A stretch of 64,000 bases of DNA. Origin: Chryseobacterium daecheongense (lineage in GTDB: Bacteria > Bacteroidota > Bacteroidia > Flavobacteriales > Weeksellaceae). The notes beneath the pieces are model-generated. The model saw only the letters and a list, made by a program, of their open reading frames with translations. It made no database searches and was not told the origin of the DNA. The stretch lies in assembly GCF_003729955.1 (NCBI RefSeq), contig NZ_RJTX01000004.1, positions 310,001-374,000 of the forward strand, read 5' to 3'. The position numbers were made by a program, and so were the translations under genes. Positions 16,392 to 25,743 of the stretch are shown in pieces; the first letter of the stretch is position 1; each line of letters starts with the position of its first letter.

Positions 16392-17891
16392 ATGTTAAAC
16401 TTCCTCAAGAAAAAAATAGCACTGATCTGGGCCAAAAAGCATGTCCGGAAAACTGAAGCATTTAAACAGAATCCACAGAAAAAACAGGAAGAGCAACTTC
16501 TCTCTTTTGTAGAAACAGCAAAAAAAACGCTTTTTGGAAGAGAACATGATTTTGAGAACATCCATTCCATAGAAGACTATCAAAAAAGGGTTCCTATTGC
16601 CGATTATGAAGACCTGAAACCCTATATAGAAAGGATGAAAAAGGGGCAAGCCAATATTTTATGGCCGGCTAATCCGGAATATTTTGCCAAAACATCCGGA
16701 ACTACCTCAGGTTCTAAATACATCCCGATTTCAAAAGAAGGAATGCCTTATCAGATAGCCGGAGCCCAAAGTGCCTTGTTCCACTATATAGCCAGGAAAA
16801 ACAATGCAGATTTCGTGGAAGGAAAAATGATATTTCTTCAGGGCAGCCCTGAATTGGAAGAAATATATGGAATAAAAACAGGTCGCCTTTCCGGTATTGT
16901 TGCTCATCATATTCCCAATTACTTACAAAAAAACCGTTTGCCTAGCTGGGAAACCAATGTTATGGAAGATTGGGAAACTAAAGTGGATAAAATTGTAGAA
17001 GAGACGGAGAAAGAAAATATGACCCTGATCTCAGGAATACCTCCCTGGCTGATCATGTATTTTGAAAAATTAATTGATAAACATGGCAAAAAAATCAAAC
17101 AGATTTTCCCGAATCTTCAATTGATTGTCACCGGAGGTGTTAATTATGAGCCTTATCGGGATAAAATGGAAGATCTGTTAGGAGGAAAAGTGGATATTGT
17201 GCAGACATTTCCTGCTTCAGAAGGTTTCTTTGCTTTTCAGGATGACTATACCAAAGAGGGATTGCTCCTTTTAACCAATCATGGAATCTTCTATGAATTC
17301 GTTCCTCTGGAAGAATATGGAAAGCCTAATGCAAGAAGACTAACATTAAAAGATATTGAACTTCATAAGGATTATGCTTTGATTTTAACGACCAACTCAG
17401 GGCTATGGGCGTATTCCATTGGTGATGTGGTACGATTTATTGATAAAAACCCACACAGAATCCTCGTAAGCGGAAGGACTAAACATTTTACATCAGCTTT
17501 TGGAGAACACGTGATTGCCTTTGAAGTGGAAGAAGCTATGAAAGCTGCCTTAGAAAAACATCCGGCTCAGATCACAGAATTTCATTTAGCACCACAGGTA
17601 AATCCGGCAGAAGGACTTCCTTACCACGAATGGCTTATTGAATTTGAAAAAGAGCCTCAAAATCCGGATGCCTTCAGAAATGAACTTGACGAACAGCTCA
17701 GAAAACGCAATACATATTATGATGACCTGATCTCCGGAAATATTCTGCAACCTCTTCATATTACTCAGCTGAAGAAAAATGCATTCCATGAATACGCAAA
17801 ATCACAAGGCAAACTAGGAGGCCAGAATAAAATTCCAAGACTCGCCAATGACAGAAAAATTGCCGATTTATTGGAAATCTATAAATTTTAA
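16392..17891 (+). CDS. GH3 auxin-responsive promoter family acyl-adenylating protein
   Basis: A 499-residue protein of the GH3 family, ANL-superfamily enzymes that activate a carboxylic acid with ATP and join it to an amine. In plants GH3 proteins conjugate jasmonate or auxin to amino acids; the bacterial substrate is unknown. The ATP-binding segment SGTTSGSKYIPIS is at about 100-113, followed by the family blocks TGGVNYEPYRD, FPASEGFFAFQ and the GLWAYSIGDVVRF segment; a C-terminal lid domain spans about 390-499. No signal peptide is seen, so it is cytoplasmic. It is a single gene with its own -7 box and no clear terminator. Confidence 0.88.
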   Translation: MLNFLKKKIALIWAKKHVRKTEAFKQNPQKKQEEQLLSFVETAKKTLFGREHDFENIHSIEDYQKRVPIADYEDLKPYIERMKKGQANILWPANPEYFAKTSGTTSGSKYIPISKEGMPYQIAGAQSALFHYIARKNNADFVEGKMIFLQGSPELEEIYGIKTGRLSGIVAHHIPNYLQKNRLPSWETNVMEDWETKVDKIVEETEKENMTLISGIPPWLIMYFEKLIDKHGKKIKQIFPNLQLIVTGGVNYEPYRDKMEDLLGGKVDIVQTFPASEGFFAFQDDYTKEGLLLLTNHGIFYEFVPLEEYGKPNARRLTLKDIELHKDYALILTTNSGLWAYSIGDVVRFIDKNPHRILVSGRTKHFTSAFGEHVIAFEVEEAMKAALEKHPAQITEFHLAPQVNPAEGLPYHEWLIEFEKEPQNPDAFRNELDEQLRKRNTYYDDLISGNILQPLHITQLKKNAFHEYAKSQGKLGGQNKIPRLANDRKIADLLEIYKF

Positions 17892-17934
17892 ACACATTTT
17901 TTCAATTACAAAAACGTATATTCGAAAAAAATTA

Positions 17935-17942
17935 TAAATTTG
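17935..17942 (+). promoter_or_regulatory. -7 box of the 17961 lipoprotein gene
   Basis: TAAATTTG, 18 bases before ATG 17961; no -33 TTG is clear. Confidence 0.5.
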
Positions 17943-17960
17943 AAAAACTAAAAAATAATA

Positions 17961-18323
17961 ATGAAAGCAGCTGTACTTTTAAAATCATCTTTATTAACGT
18001 CTTTATTTGTTATTTCATCTTGTGCTACTACCAAGTATTCCGAAGATGTCTCCAAAAACGATTACTCTAATCTTGAAGCAGGAAGAATGTACATCGTTAC
18101 CCTGAAAGACGGTTCTAAAAAACAAAAAATATTATTCCGTAATGTAGAAGGTGATAATATTGTCGGTACAGCAGGAAAAAAAGATAGTACGGAAGTAATT
18201 ATTCCAAAATCTAACGTGGCTGCCGTAAAAGACAGGTCTAAAGCCCGTGTAGTTGCAGGCGCAACTGTAATTGGAGCAGCAGGTGTTGCAGCCCTTGTAT
18301 TAAGCTCTTCAAGAGCGGATTAA
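17961..18323 (+). CDS. Small lipoprotein with a hydrophobic C-terminal segment
   Basis: A 120-residue protein with a lipoprotein signal (ISSC, Cys21). It has a central beta-rich domain (about 40-92) with an MYIVTLKDGSKKQKILF start that resembles a small SH3-like barrel, and a glycine/alanine-rich hydrophobic segment (about 98-116) near the end. An N-terminal lipid plus a C-terminal membrane-like stretch is unusual. No family is assigned with certainty. A hairpin terminator follows, overlapping the promoter of the next gene. Confidence 0.75.
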   Translation: MKAAVLLKSSLLTSLFVISSCATTKYSEDVSKNDYSNLEAGRMYIVTLKDGSKKQKILFRNVEGDNIVGTAGKKDSTEVIIPKSNVAAVKDRSKARVVAGATVIGAAGVAALVLSSSRAD

Positions 18324-18378
18324 ATAGATTTTATCTTTCAGGATATATTTGATTTATCAGTTAAAAATATATTATAGC

Positions 18379-18411
18379 AATAGCCTTAAATAAATATTTA
18401 GGGCTATTTTT
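18379..18411 (+). terminator. Terminator overlapping the next promoter
   Basis: AATAGCC (18379-18385) pairs with GGCTATT (18402-18408), with further pairing inside, and is followed by T. The 3' arm shares bases with the TATTTTTG box of the MFS gene. Confidence 0.7.
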
Positions 18412-18412
18412 G
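18405..18412 (+). promoter_or_regulatory. -7 box of the MFS gene, leaderless position
   Basis: TATTTTTG ends 3 bases before ATG 18416. The TTG at 18410-18412, a possible longer start, is part of this box, so ATG 18416 is the start. Confidence 0.55.
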
Positions 18413-18415
18413 TGC

Positions 18416-19651
18416 ATGATTTCACTGACTCCGTTAAAGACATTGCAAAATGTTGAATTCAGGAATCTCCTTACAGGAAGATTTTTTATTGTAATAGCCT
18501 TTAGAATGCTCGCTACTTTACTGGGATGGTGGGTATATCAATTAACAAAAGATCCTTTTTCGATTGGTCTTATCGGACTTTCGGAGGTAATTCCGGCGGT
18601 GAGCTGTGCTTTGTATGCAGGCCACGTTATCGATATGAATGAAAAGAAACGGCTTTTGCTGATCTGCAATTATACATATGTTATTCTTATAGGCCTTTTG
18701 CTGATTCCTGCATTTTACAATGTTGAATTACATTTTACAGGGCATGAAATTACCTACTATATTTACGGAGTCATCTTTCTTACCGGAATAGCAAGAGCAT
18801 TCCTTGGGCCTATTGCTCCGGCCATGCTTCCTAAAATTGTTAAAAAAGAAAATCTTTCCAATGCCATAACACTCAATCAGGCTGTTTTCCTTATCTCTTC
18901 CGTATCGGGCCATGCATTAGGAGGATTTCTTATTGAAGGCTTTGGAATCAAATGGACATTGGTGGCGGTTATTGTATTAATAATTATTGCTTCATTATTC
19001 TTCTGGCAATTGAATAAGCAGCACTCAGAATACAAAAAAGAATCAGTGAATGTGGTTGAAAGCATGCGTGAAGGAGTGTCTTACATTTTCAAAACAAAGG
19101 AAATCTTAGGAGCTTTGTGCCTTGACATGTTTGCCGTGCTTTTTGGTGGTGCTGTAGCCATGATTCCGGTATATGCTACTGATATTTTAAAAACAGGTGC
19201 AGACGGCTTAGGTCTTCTGAATGCCGCTTCGGATATCGGGTCTATGTGCATCATTACCATCTTATCAATTATTCCATTAAGAAAAAACCAGGGAAAAATA
19301 TTGCTGGTTGCCGTGGCTGGTTTTGGGATTTGTATTATTGGATTCGGGTTATCTCACCTATACTGGCTTTCGTTTATGTTCCTTGTACTAAGCGGAATGC
19401 TTGATGGAATTTCCGTAGTGATTCGCGGAACCATTGTACAGCTGAAAACTCCGGATCATATTCGCGGACGTGTACTGAGTGCCAATTCTATATTTATTAT
19501 GTCCAGTAATGAAATGGGGCAGTTTGAAAGCGGTTTGGCGGCGAAGCTTATGGGAGTGGTGCGCTCTGTTGTATTTGGCGGTAGTATGACAGTTCTCATC
19601 GCATTAATTGTAGGAAGTACCAATCCCAAATTAAGAAAAATGCAATACTAA
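18416..19651 (+). CDS. MFS transporter (enterobactin-exporter-like group)
   Basis: A 411-residue inner-membrane protein with about 12 hydrophobic segments. The loop after the second segment reads GHVIDMNEKKRLL, a form of MFS motif A. The overall pattern (FRNLLTGRFF start, PEVIPAV-like segment in TM2, IRGRVLSANSIFI near the end) matches the MFS_3/EntS-type drug or siderophore exporters. The substrate is unknown; no siderophore genes are near. The start is moved to ATG 18416 because the TTG at 18410 lies in the promoter box. Confidence 0.85.
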   Translation: MISLTPLKTLQNVEFRNLLTGRFFIVIAFRMLATLLGWWVYQLTKDPFSIGLIGLSEVIPAVSCALYAGHVIDMNEKKRLLLICNYTYVILIGLLLIPAFYNVELHFTGHEITYYIYGVIFLTGIARAFLGPIAPAMLPKIVKKENLSNAITLNQAVFLISSVSGHALGGFLIEGFGIKWTLVAVIVLIIIASLFFWQLNKQHSEYKKESVNVVESMREGVSYIFKTKEILGALCLDMFAVLFGGAVAMIPVYATDILKTGADGLGLLNAASDIGSMCIITILSIIPLRKNQGKILLVAVAGFGICIIGFGLSHLYWLSFMFLVLSGMLDGISVVIRGTIVQLKTPDHIRGRVLSANSIFIMSSNEMGQFESGLAAKLMGVVRSVVFGGSMTVLIALIVGSTNPKLRKMQY

Positions 19652-19715
19652 ATCTAGTTTACAGATAATTCTACTAAATATATTACATTTTTTTCAAATA
19701 ACCATTAATAATTTT

Positions 19716-19723
19716 TATATTTG
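19716..19723 (+). promoter_or_regulatory. -7 box of adhesin gene 1
   Basis: TATATTTG, 20 bases before ATG 19744; the upstream region is T-rich without a clear TTG. Confidence 0.5.
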
Positions 19724-19743
19724 CTTTATAAAATTCCCCTTTT

Positions 19744-21807
19744 ATGAAAAAAATTCTATTATTTTTTCTGCTGATATCGTCACAGATATTCTTTTCCCAA
19801 TCAGATTGCCCTACGGCAATTGCTGTTTGTGGGAATGCTAATATTTCTTATACCCCTTCCGGGCCGGGAAATATCCTGGAAGATTTGGGTGGCTGTCTTA
19901 TTGATGATGAAAACTTTTCCGTGTGGTATACTTTCACTATTGCCACTTCAGGAACATTAGCTTTCACCATCGACGCCAATGTTGATAATGATGATTACGA
20001 CTTTGGGGTTTACGGACCCAACAAACAATGTAGCAACTTAGGTGCTCCTATCAGATGTAATTTCGCAGGAGTTTCCCCTACAGGAAATACAGGTCTTTCA
20101 CTAACTGCACCTCCTAACGGATGGTGGAGCCCGCACTTAGATGTACAAGCAGGAGAAACGTATTATTTAATTATTGATAACTATAGTAATTCAGCTAACG
20201 GATTTTCTTTAACATGGTCTGGAACAGCAACGCTGGCTTCTCCATTTAATGACCCTAATATCACTCCGCATCCGTTTGTTCCGCCAGGAATTCCGGCTGT
20301 GAACCCAAATGACCCTCCAGAGGTTGTAATCTGTTCAAATCCGGCTATTTTTGATTTCAGTACATTGTCTGCTGGTATCATCAACGGTAACCCGAATTTC
20401 TCTGTAAAATACCATACAAGCCAAAATGATGCTTTAACAGGGAATAATCCTATTACATCACCAATTTCTGTAAGTGTAGGGCAAACTTATTATTATAGTA
20501 TTAACTATACCAATCCTGCCAACCCGAACGATCCTGTTAACAGATGTAAACAGTATGGGAATTTCAAATTCAAGGATGGAACCATTGAAGCCTATAATGA
20601 TACATTAACGGAATGTAATAATAACAATGCGGGTACAGCTACCTATGACTTGACTACAGCGGATGTTATTGACCCTACTTTAACCGTTACTAAAAAATAT
20701 TATCCTACCATTCATGATCTGAATGCAGGAACCAACGAGATCACCAATCCTTATTCTTATGTTTCTGCAGAAGGAACAGTATATGTGAAAATAACTTCAC
20801 AGTACGGATGTACAGATATTGCTGAAATCAGCTTGAAGTTCCATCCGGTAGTAGTGGTAAATGAAGCTACCTTGAGATCATGCTTCATTGAAACCAATCC
20901 TTCAACAGCATTGTTCAACCTTACGGTAGCTACGGTAACTTCTCAGGGAGGAACTAAAACATATTACCCTTCTTTAACAGATGCTGTAAATGGAACCAAC
21001 CAAATTGGAAACCCTGCTAACTATATTGCCCCAAGTGGAGTTGTATACATAAAAGTAACCAATGCAAACGGATGTTATGCGGTTGCTAAAGTGACTCTTA
21101 TAGTACTTCCGCCTGTATATTCTTCTGTATTGGAAGATAAGATCATCTGTATGGAAGACACTACAACACTAGATGCAGGACCAGGTTTTGCTTCGTACCT
21201 TTGGAGTACAGGAGCTACTACACAAACCGTTTCAGGCGTAGGAGTAGGTACTTATTGGGTGAAATTAAAAACAGGAGATTGTATCACTACCCAAACTGTA
21301 AAAGTTTACCCTGCCGAACAGCCTGTTGTTTCTAATATTGACATTGCTACCAACACGGTTACTGTGTCTGTGGTAGGGGGAACAGCTCCTTACAAATATT
21401 CTATGGATAATGTAAACTGGCAGGATTCTAATGTATTTACAAATGTTCCGAGAGGTGACAATACAGTATATGTAAAAGATGCTTACGATTGTGAGCCGAT
21501 AGATATTAGCATCGTTGTTCCCAACCTTATCAATGTGATCACTCCTAACGGCGACGGTGTAAACGATGTTATTGATTATTCTGCATTAGCTCACAAACAA
21601 AATCTGGTATTGAGCATTTATGACAGATACGGAAGCAAAATTTATCAGGCAGATAAATCCAATGGCTACAAATGGGATGGAACCACTAATGGCAGCAAAA
21701 GAGTTACTACCGGTACTTATTGGTATTCCGTAACATGGAATGAAAATGACAAGCATAATACGCCTTTCAAATTCTCCAGCTGGATCATGGTGAAAAACAG
21801 AGAATAA
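19744..21807 (+). CDS. T9SS type B secreted adhesin-like protein 1 (A-alpha)
   Basis: A 687-residue secreted protein. After the signal peptide (1-19) comes an N-terminal beta-sandwich (about 20-175) starting SDCPTAIAVCGN, which resembles PPC-like domains. Two Ig-like repeats of about 85 residues follow (starting near ECNNNNAGTATYDL and VNEATLRSCF). Then a conserved DAGPGFASYLWSTGAT segment leads to the type B T9SS sorting domain (about 598-687: VITPNGDGVND to WIMVKNRE). It should be exported by T9SS to the surface or medium. It shares its N-half with gene 2 and its C-half with gene 4. Ligand unknown; the adhesin role is inferred from architecture. Confidence 0.85.
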   Translation: MKKILLFFLLISSQIFFSQSDCPTAIAVCGNANISYTPSGPGNILEDLGGCLIDDENFSVWYTFTIATSGTLAFTIDANVDNDDYDFGVYGPNKQCSNLGAPIRCNFAGVSPTGNTGLSLTAPPNGWWSPHLDVQAGETYYLIIDNYSNSANGFSLTWSGTATLASPFNDPNITPHPFVPPGIPAVNPNDPPEVVICSNPAIFDFSTLSAGIINGNPNFSVKYHTSQNDALTGNNPITSPISVSVGQTYYYSINYTNPANPNDPVNRCKQYGNFKFKDGTIEAYNDTLTECNNNNAGTATYDLTTADVIDPTLTVTKKYYPTIHDLNAGTNEITNPYSYVSAEGTVYVKITSQYGCTDIAEISLKFHPVVVVNEATLRSCFIETNPSTALFNLTVATVTSQGGTKTYYPSLTDAVNGTNQIGNPANYIAPSGVVYIKVTNANGCYAVAKVTLIVLPPVYSSVLEDKIICMEDTTTLDAGPGFASYLWSTGATTQTVSGVGVGTYWVKLKTGDCITTQTVKVYPAEQPVVSNIDIATNTVTVSVVGGTAPYKYSMDNVNWQDSNVFTNVPRGDNTVYVKDAYDCEPIDISIVVPNLINVITPNGDGVNDVIDYSALAHKQNLVLSIYDRYGSKIYQADKSNGYKWDGTTNGSKRVTTGTYWYSVTWNENDKHNTPFKFSSWIMVKNRE
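21166..21242 (+). repeat. 77-bp perfect repeat, copy 1
   Basis: Identical, base for base, to 30375-30451, in the same frame of adhesin gene 4; flanking bases differ at both ends. Confidence 0.93.
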
Positions 21808-21818
21808 TACATAAATCA

Positions 21819-21845
21819 AAGAACCGCTTCAGGCGGTTCTTTTCT
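21819..21845 (+). terminator. Terminator of adhesin gene 1
   Basis: AAGAACCGC (21819-21827) pairs with GCGGTTCTT (21833-21841), followed by T-rich sequence. Confidence 0.85.
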
Positions 21846-21880
21846 CTATCCTTTACCATCGACTTTTTCTTTATTTTCCT

Positions 21881-21888
21881 TATTTTTG
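21881..21888 (+). promoter_or_regulatory. -7 box of adhesin gene 2
   Basis: TATTTTTG, 20 bases before ATG 21909, the same distance as in gene 1. Confidence 0.5.
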
Positions 21889-21908
21889 TTTTATAAAATC
21901 ATTTAAAA

Positions 21909-23969
21909 ATGAGAAAACTATTATTATTTTTAACAATTTTACTCACTCAACTATATTTTTCCCAATCAGACTGCCCTACTGCGATTCCGGTATGTGGAAA
22001 TTCTAATATTTCTTATACTCCTTCCGGACCTGGAAATATCCTGGAAGATCTGGATACTTTAGGATGTCTGAATGATAATGAGAACTTTTCAGTTTGGTAT
22101 TCTTTTACCATTGCTACTTCAGGAACATTGGCTTTCACCATTGATTCTAACGTAAACAGTGATGATTATGACTTTGCAGTTTATGGGCCTAATGTGCAAT
22201 GTAGCAACTTAGGAGCTCCTATCAGATGTAATTTTGCAGGATCATCTCCTACAGGGAACACAGGTCTTGAACTTACACCAACAGGTTCCGTTTACTGGGG
22301 AGCTTATATGGATGTAGTAGCTGGACAAACGTATTATTTAATTATTGACAATTATAGTAATTCCGCAAACGGATTTTCTTTGACCTGGAGTGGTACTGCA
22401 ACGCTTACTTCAGCTTTCTCCGATCCTGCATTGGCTCCGAATCCTTTCATCACACCAGGAAACCCGGCTGCCAATCCTAATGACCCTAGAGAAATCTTAA
22501 AATGCCAGTTACCGACTCAATTTGACTTTACAACATTAACCCCTGGAATCCTGAATGGTAACCAAAACTTCTCGGTTACTTACCACAGTCTTCAGAATGA
22601 TGCTATTACAGGAGCAAACCCACTTACAGTAACTACTGTCAATGGAACTACCGTATATTATTACAGAATTGTATATCAGGATCCGGCTAATCCGAATAAC
22701 CCGGCGAACGGATGTTTCCAACTCGGTAAATTTAAATTCAAGCAAGGAAATATTGAAGCCGCTGACGTCACTATTAATGCCTGCAACAATAACGGAGCCG
22801 GTACAGCAACATTTAACCTGACAGCAGCACCAGTTTATTCAGGACCATCAACGAAAAAGTACTATCCTACTCTTGCTGATCTCAATGCCGGAACCAACGA
22901 AATAACAAACCCGGCAGCTTATACTTCGGCAGAAAAAACAGTATATGTAAAAGTAACCTCCAATGAAGGATGTTCTGATACAGCTGCGATTACACTTGCT
23001 TTTTATCCTGTAGTAGTGGTAACTAATGCCACACTTGAGTCTTGTTATATTGATACTAATATTGCAACCGCTTCTTTTGATTTAACTCAGGCAGCTGTTA
23101 ACTCACAAACAGGTATGACAAAAAAATATTATAAAACATCAACGGATGCATTAAACCTTACTAATGAAATTGCCAATTTCAATGCTTATGTTACAACATC
23201 AACCGATGTTTACGTAAGAGTAACCAGTGCCAACGGATGTTTTGCCATTGCTAAAATCACATTGAAAGTTCTTCCCCCTGTAAAATCATCTGTGCTAAAA
23301 GATCAGACGATATGTATGGAAGACAGAACAACTCTGGATGCAGGTCCAGGTTTTGACAGCTACGAATGGAGCACTGGTGCCACCACACAATCTATTTCAG
23401 GTGTTGGAGTTGGGCTGTATTGGGTAAAACTTCAGACGGGAAAATGTTATACAATGCAGGAAGTAAGGGTATATTCTTCACAACAGCCCGTGATTTCAAG
23501 CATTGATATTTCAAACAATACCATTACTGTAAATGTATCCGGAGGAAAAGCTCCATATAAATACTCTTTAGATGGTGTTAATTGGCAAGATTCTAATGTC
23601 TTCACAGGGCTTCCAAGAGGTGAAAACAAAGTGTATGTAAAAGATTCTTATGACTGTCTTCCAATAGAGGTGCAGATCACAGTTCCAAATCTTCTTAATG
23701 CAATTACGCCGAATGGAGATAATGTGAATGATTATATCGATTATTCTGAATTAGCCTATAAGAAAAATCTTGTCCTTGTAATATTCGACAGATATGGAAA
23801 CAAGCTTTATGAAGCAGATAAAACAAGAGGATACAAATGGGACGGAACTGCTTTTGGCAAGAAAATCCTTACAGGTACTTATTGGTATACCATCACTTGG
23901 AATGAAAATGACAAAAACAATACTCCGACACAATACAGCGGATGGGTATTGGTTAAAAACAGAGAATAA
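21909..23969 (+). CDS. T9SS type B secreted adhesin-like protein 2 (A-beta)
   Basis: A 686-residue paralogue of gene 1: signal peptide, the same N-terminal sandwich (SDCPTAIPVCGN), two Ig-like repeats (NACNNNGAGTATF and TNATLESCYI) and a type B T9SS domain (about 597-686, AITPNGDNVND to WVLVKNRE). The N-terminal 200 residues are close to gene 1, but the C-terminal half is closer to gene 3: both share TAFGKKILTGTYWYT and ENDKNNTPTQY, while genes 1 and 4 have KHNTPFKF. It is a separate transcription unit with its own -7 box and terminator. Binding target unknown. Confidence 0.85.
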   Translation: MRKLLLFLTILLTQLYFSQSDCPTAIPVCGNSNISYTPSGPGNILEDLDTLGCLNDNENFSVWYSFTIATSGTLAFTIDSNVNSDDYDFAVYGPNVQCSNLGAPIRCNFAGSSPTGNTGLELTPTGSVYWGAYMDVVAGQTYYLIIDNYSNSANGFSLTWSGTATLTSAFSDPALAPNPFITPGNPAANPNDPREILKCQLPTQFDFTTLTPGILNGNQNFSVTYHSLQNDAITGANPLTVTTVNGTTVYYYRIVYQDPANPNNPANGCFQLGKFKFKQGNIEAADVTINACNNNGAGTATFNLTAAPVYSGPSTKKYYPTLADLNAGTNEITNPAAYTSAEKTVYVKVTSNEGCSDTAAITLAFYPVVVVTNATLESCYIDTNIATASFDLTQAAVNSQTGMTKKYYKTSTDALNLTNEIANFNAYVTTSTDVYVRVTSANGCFAIAKITLKVLPPVKSSVLKDQTICMEDRTTLDAGPGFDSYEWSTGATTQSISGVGVGLYWVKLQTGKCYTMQEVRVYSSQQPVISSIDISNNTITVNVSGGKAPYKYSLDGVNWQDSNVFTGLPRGENKVYVKDSYDCLPIEVQITVPNLLNAITPNGDNVNDYIDYSELAYKKNLVLVIFDRYGNKLYEADKTRGYKWDGTAFGKKILTGTYWYTITWNENDKNNTPTQYSGWVLVKNRE

Positions 23970-23987
23970 TTCAGTTTTTATATAAGA

Positions 23988-24021
23988 TAAAAAATCACCC
24001 TGAATCAGGGTGATTTTTTTA
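23988..24021 (+). terminator. Terminator of adhesin gene 2
   Basis: A near-perfect stem around ATCACCCT and AGGGTGAT with a run of seven T. Confidence 0.9.
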
Positions 24022-24113
24022 TCAACATAACTCATCACATATTGGTAAAGCATTTTAACGTAATTTGACAGTAAAATGTTAGTTACTATTTTTTTATTTT
24101 TTTTCAAATCGAT

Positions 24114-24121
24114 TATCTTTG
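24114..24121 (+). promoter_or_regulatory. -7 box of dnaB, leaderless position
   Basis: TATCTTTG ends 4 bases before ATG 24126. The upstream region is a T tract with no clear TTG. Confidence 0.55.
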
Positions 24122-24125
24122 CAGT

Positions 24126-25715
24126 ATGGCGCAGAAAGAAACACTATCATCTCTTACACACGGAAATTTCGCGAAGGAATTATCAATTTCTGACGGGAAA
24201 ATGCCGCCTAATGCTGTAGATTTTGAAAGACTCGTAATTGGAACTTTTTTGATTGATAAAAAAGGTCTTGACTATTCCATTGACCTTCTTACTCCGGAAG
24301 TTTTCTATGATCCGAGGCATCAGGTGATCTTTACAACCATCTTAAAATTATACGAAGGAAACCATCCGGTAGATTTAATGACCATCATCCAGGATCTTAA
24401 AAAAGAAGATAAATTAAACCAGGCCGGCGGTGATCATTATATTATTGACCTTACCATGGGGGTAAGCTCTTCCGCTCATATTGAATATCATGTACGTGTT
24501 ATTCTTGAGAAATACATCCTGAGAAGCCTTATCAATGTATCGGCTAATGTTATTGATTCTTCCTACAAGGAATCAACCGATGTATTTGAACTTCTGGACA
24601 AAGCAGAACAGTCATTTTTTGAGATTACGAACGGAACCATTAAAAAAGGATTTGACACGGCGAACTCTTTGGTAAAACAGGCCATCGATACTATCAAATC
24701 TTTAAAAGATAAAGAAGGGCTTTCCGGAGTGCCATCAGGATTCAGGGATCTTGATAAAGAAACCGGAGGATGGCAGAATTCTGACCTTATTATTATCGCA
24801 GCCCGTCCCGCGATGGGTAAAACCGCATTCCTGCTTTCCATGGCGAGAAATATAGCAGTAGAACATAAAATCCCAATGGCTCTTTTCTCTCTGGAGATGG
24901 CATCGGTACAGTTGATCACTAGAATGATTGCTTCCGAGACTAGAATTTCATCCGAGAAATTAAGAAAAGGGACCATGTCCGATGATGAATGGCAAAGGCT
25001 GTTTTCCAATGTTTCTGACCTGGAGAATGCTCCACTCTATATTGATGAAACTCCTTCTCTTTCCATCTTCGACTTCCGTGCCAAATGCCGAAGACTGGTA
25101 ATGCAACATGGCGTAAAGATCATCATGGTGGATTACCTTCAGCTGATGACCGCAAGCAGTGGTGGAAAAGGTGGTGGAAACCGTGAACAGGAAATAGCAA
25201 TGATCTCACGTTCATTAAAAGCGATTGCAAAAGAATTGAATGTCCCTGTAATTGCTCTTTCCCAGTTATCCAGAAGTGTGGAAAACCGTCCGGGAAAAAG
25301 ACCTCAGCTTTCAGATTTGAGGGAATCCGGAGCGATTGAACAGGACGCCGATATTGTATCTTTCATCTTCAGACCAGAATATTATAAAATTTCGGTTTGG
25401 GATAATGATGAACCGGGACAGGAAACTTCAACGGAAAATCAGGCGGAAATCATTATTGCAAAGCACAGAAATGGTGCAACTGCTGATGTAAGGCTTTCAT
25501 TTATGAAAAACATTGCCAAATTTGGAGATCTGGATGTTTTCGGAAATGATTATGGGTATCCATCCCAAAGTTTTGGTCAGCAGAATGAGCAGAGTGGTTT
25601 TGACAAGATAAAAACAACCATTCAGCCGGGTGCTGCTTTTGATCTTCCTGATAATTCTCAACTTTCAGGATCGTCCATGAACGATTTTGATGATGATGAA
25701 GATTTCCCTTTCTAA
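24126..25715 (+). CDS. dnaB: Replicative DNA helicase DnaB
   Basis: This hexameric 5'-3' helicase unwinds DNA at the replication fork. The 529-residue protein has an N-terminal helical domain (about 28-130, PPNAVDFERLVIGTFLID), a linker helix and a RecA-like motor from about 200 with Walker A ARPAMGKTAF near 228-236. The IIMVDYLQLM Walker B segment and SQLSRSVENRPGKRP follow. The acidic tail with DDDEDFPF is typical of Bacteroidetes single-strand-partner tails. It has no intein. It is followed 28 bases later by rnhA, and the pair is flanked on both sides by T9SS adhesin genes. Confidence 0.97.
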   Translation: MAQKETLSSLTHGNFAKELSISDGKMPPNAVDFERLVIGTFLIDKKGLDYSIDLLTPEVFYDPRHQVIFTTILKLYEGNHPVDLMTIIQDLKKEDKLNQAGGDHYIIDLTMGVSSSAHIEYHVRVILEKYILRSLINVSANVIDSSYKESTDVFELLDKAEQSFFEITNGTIKKGFDTANSLVKQAIDTIKSLKDKEGLSGVPSGFRDLDKETGGWQNSDLIIIAARPAMGKTAFLLSMARNIAVEHKIPMALFSLEMASVQLITRMIASETRISSEKLRKGTMSDDEWQRLFSNVSDLENAPLYIDETPSLSIFDFRAKCRRLVMQHGVKIIMVDYLQLMTASSGGKGGGNREQEIAMISRSLKAIAKELNVPVIALSQLSRSVENRPGKRPQLSDLRESGAIEQDADIVSFIFRPEYYKISVWDNDEPGQETSTENQAEIIIAKHRNGATADVRLSFMKNIAKFGDLDVFGNDYGYPSQSFGQQNEQSGFDKIKTTIQPGAAFDLPDNSQLSGSSMNDFDDDEDFPF

Positions 25716-25743
25716 AAATGCTTTCATTTTTAAATTATAATTT

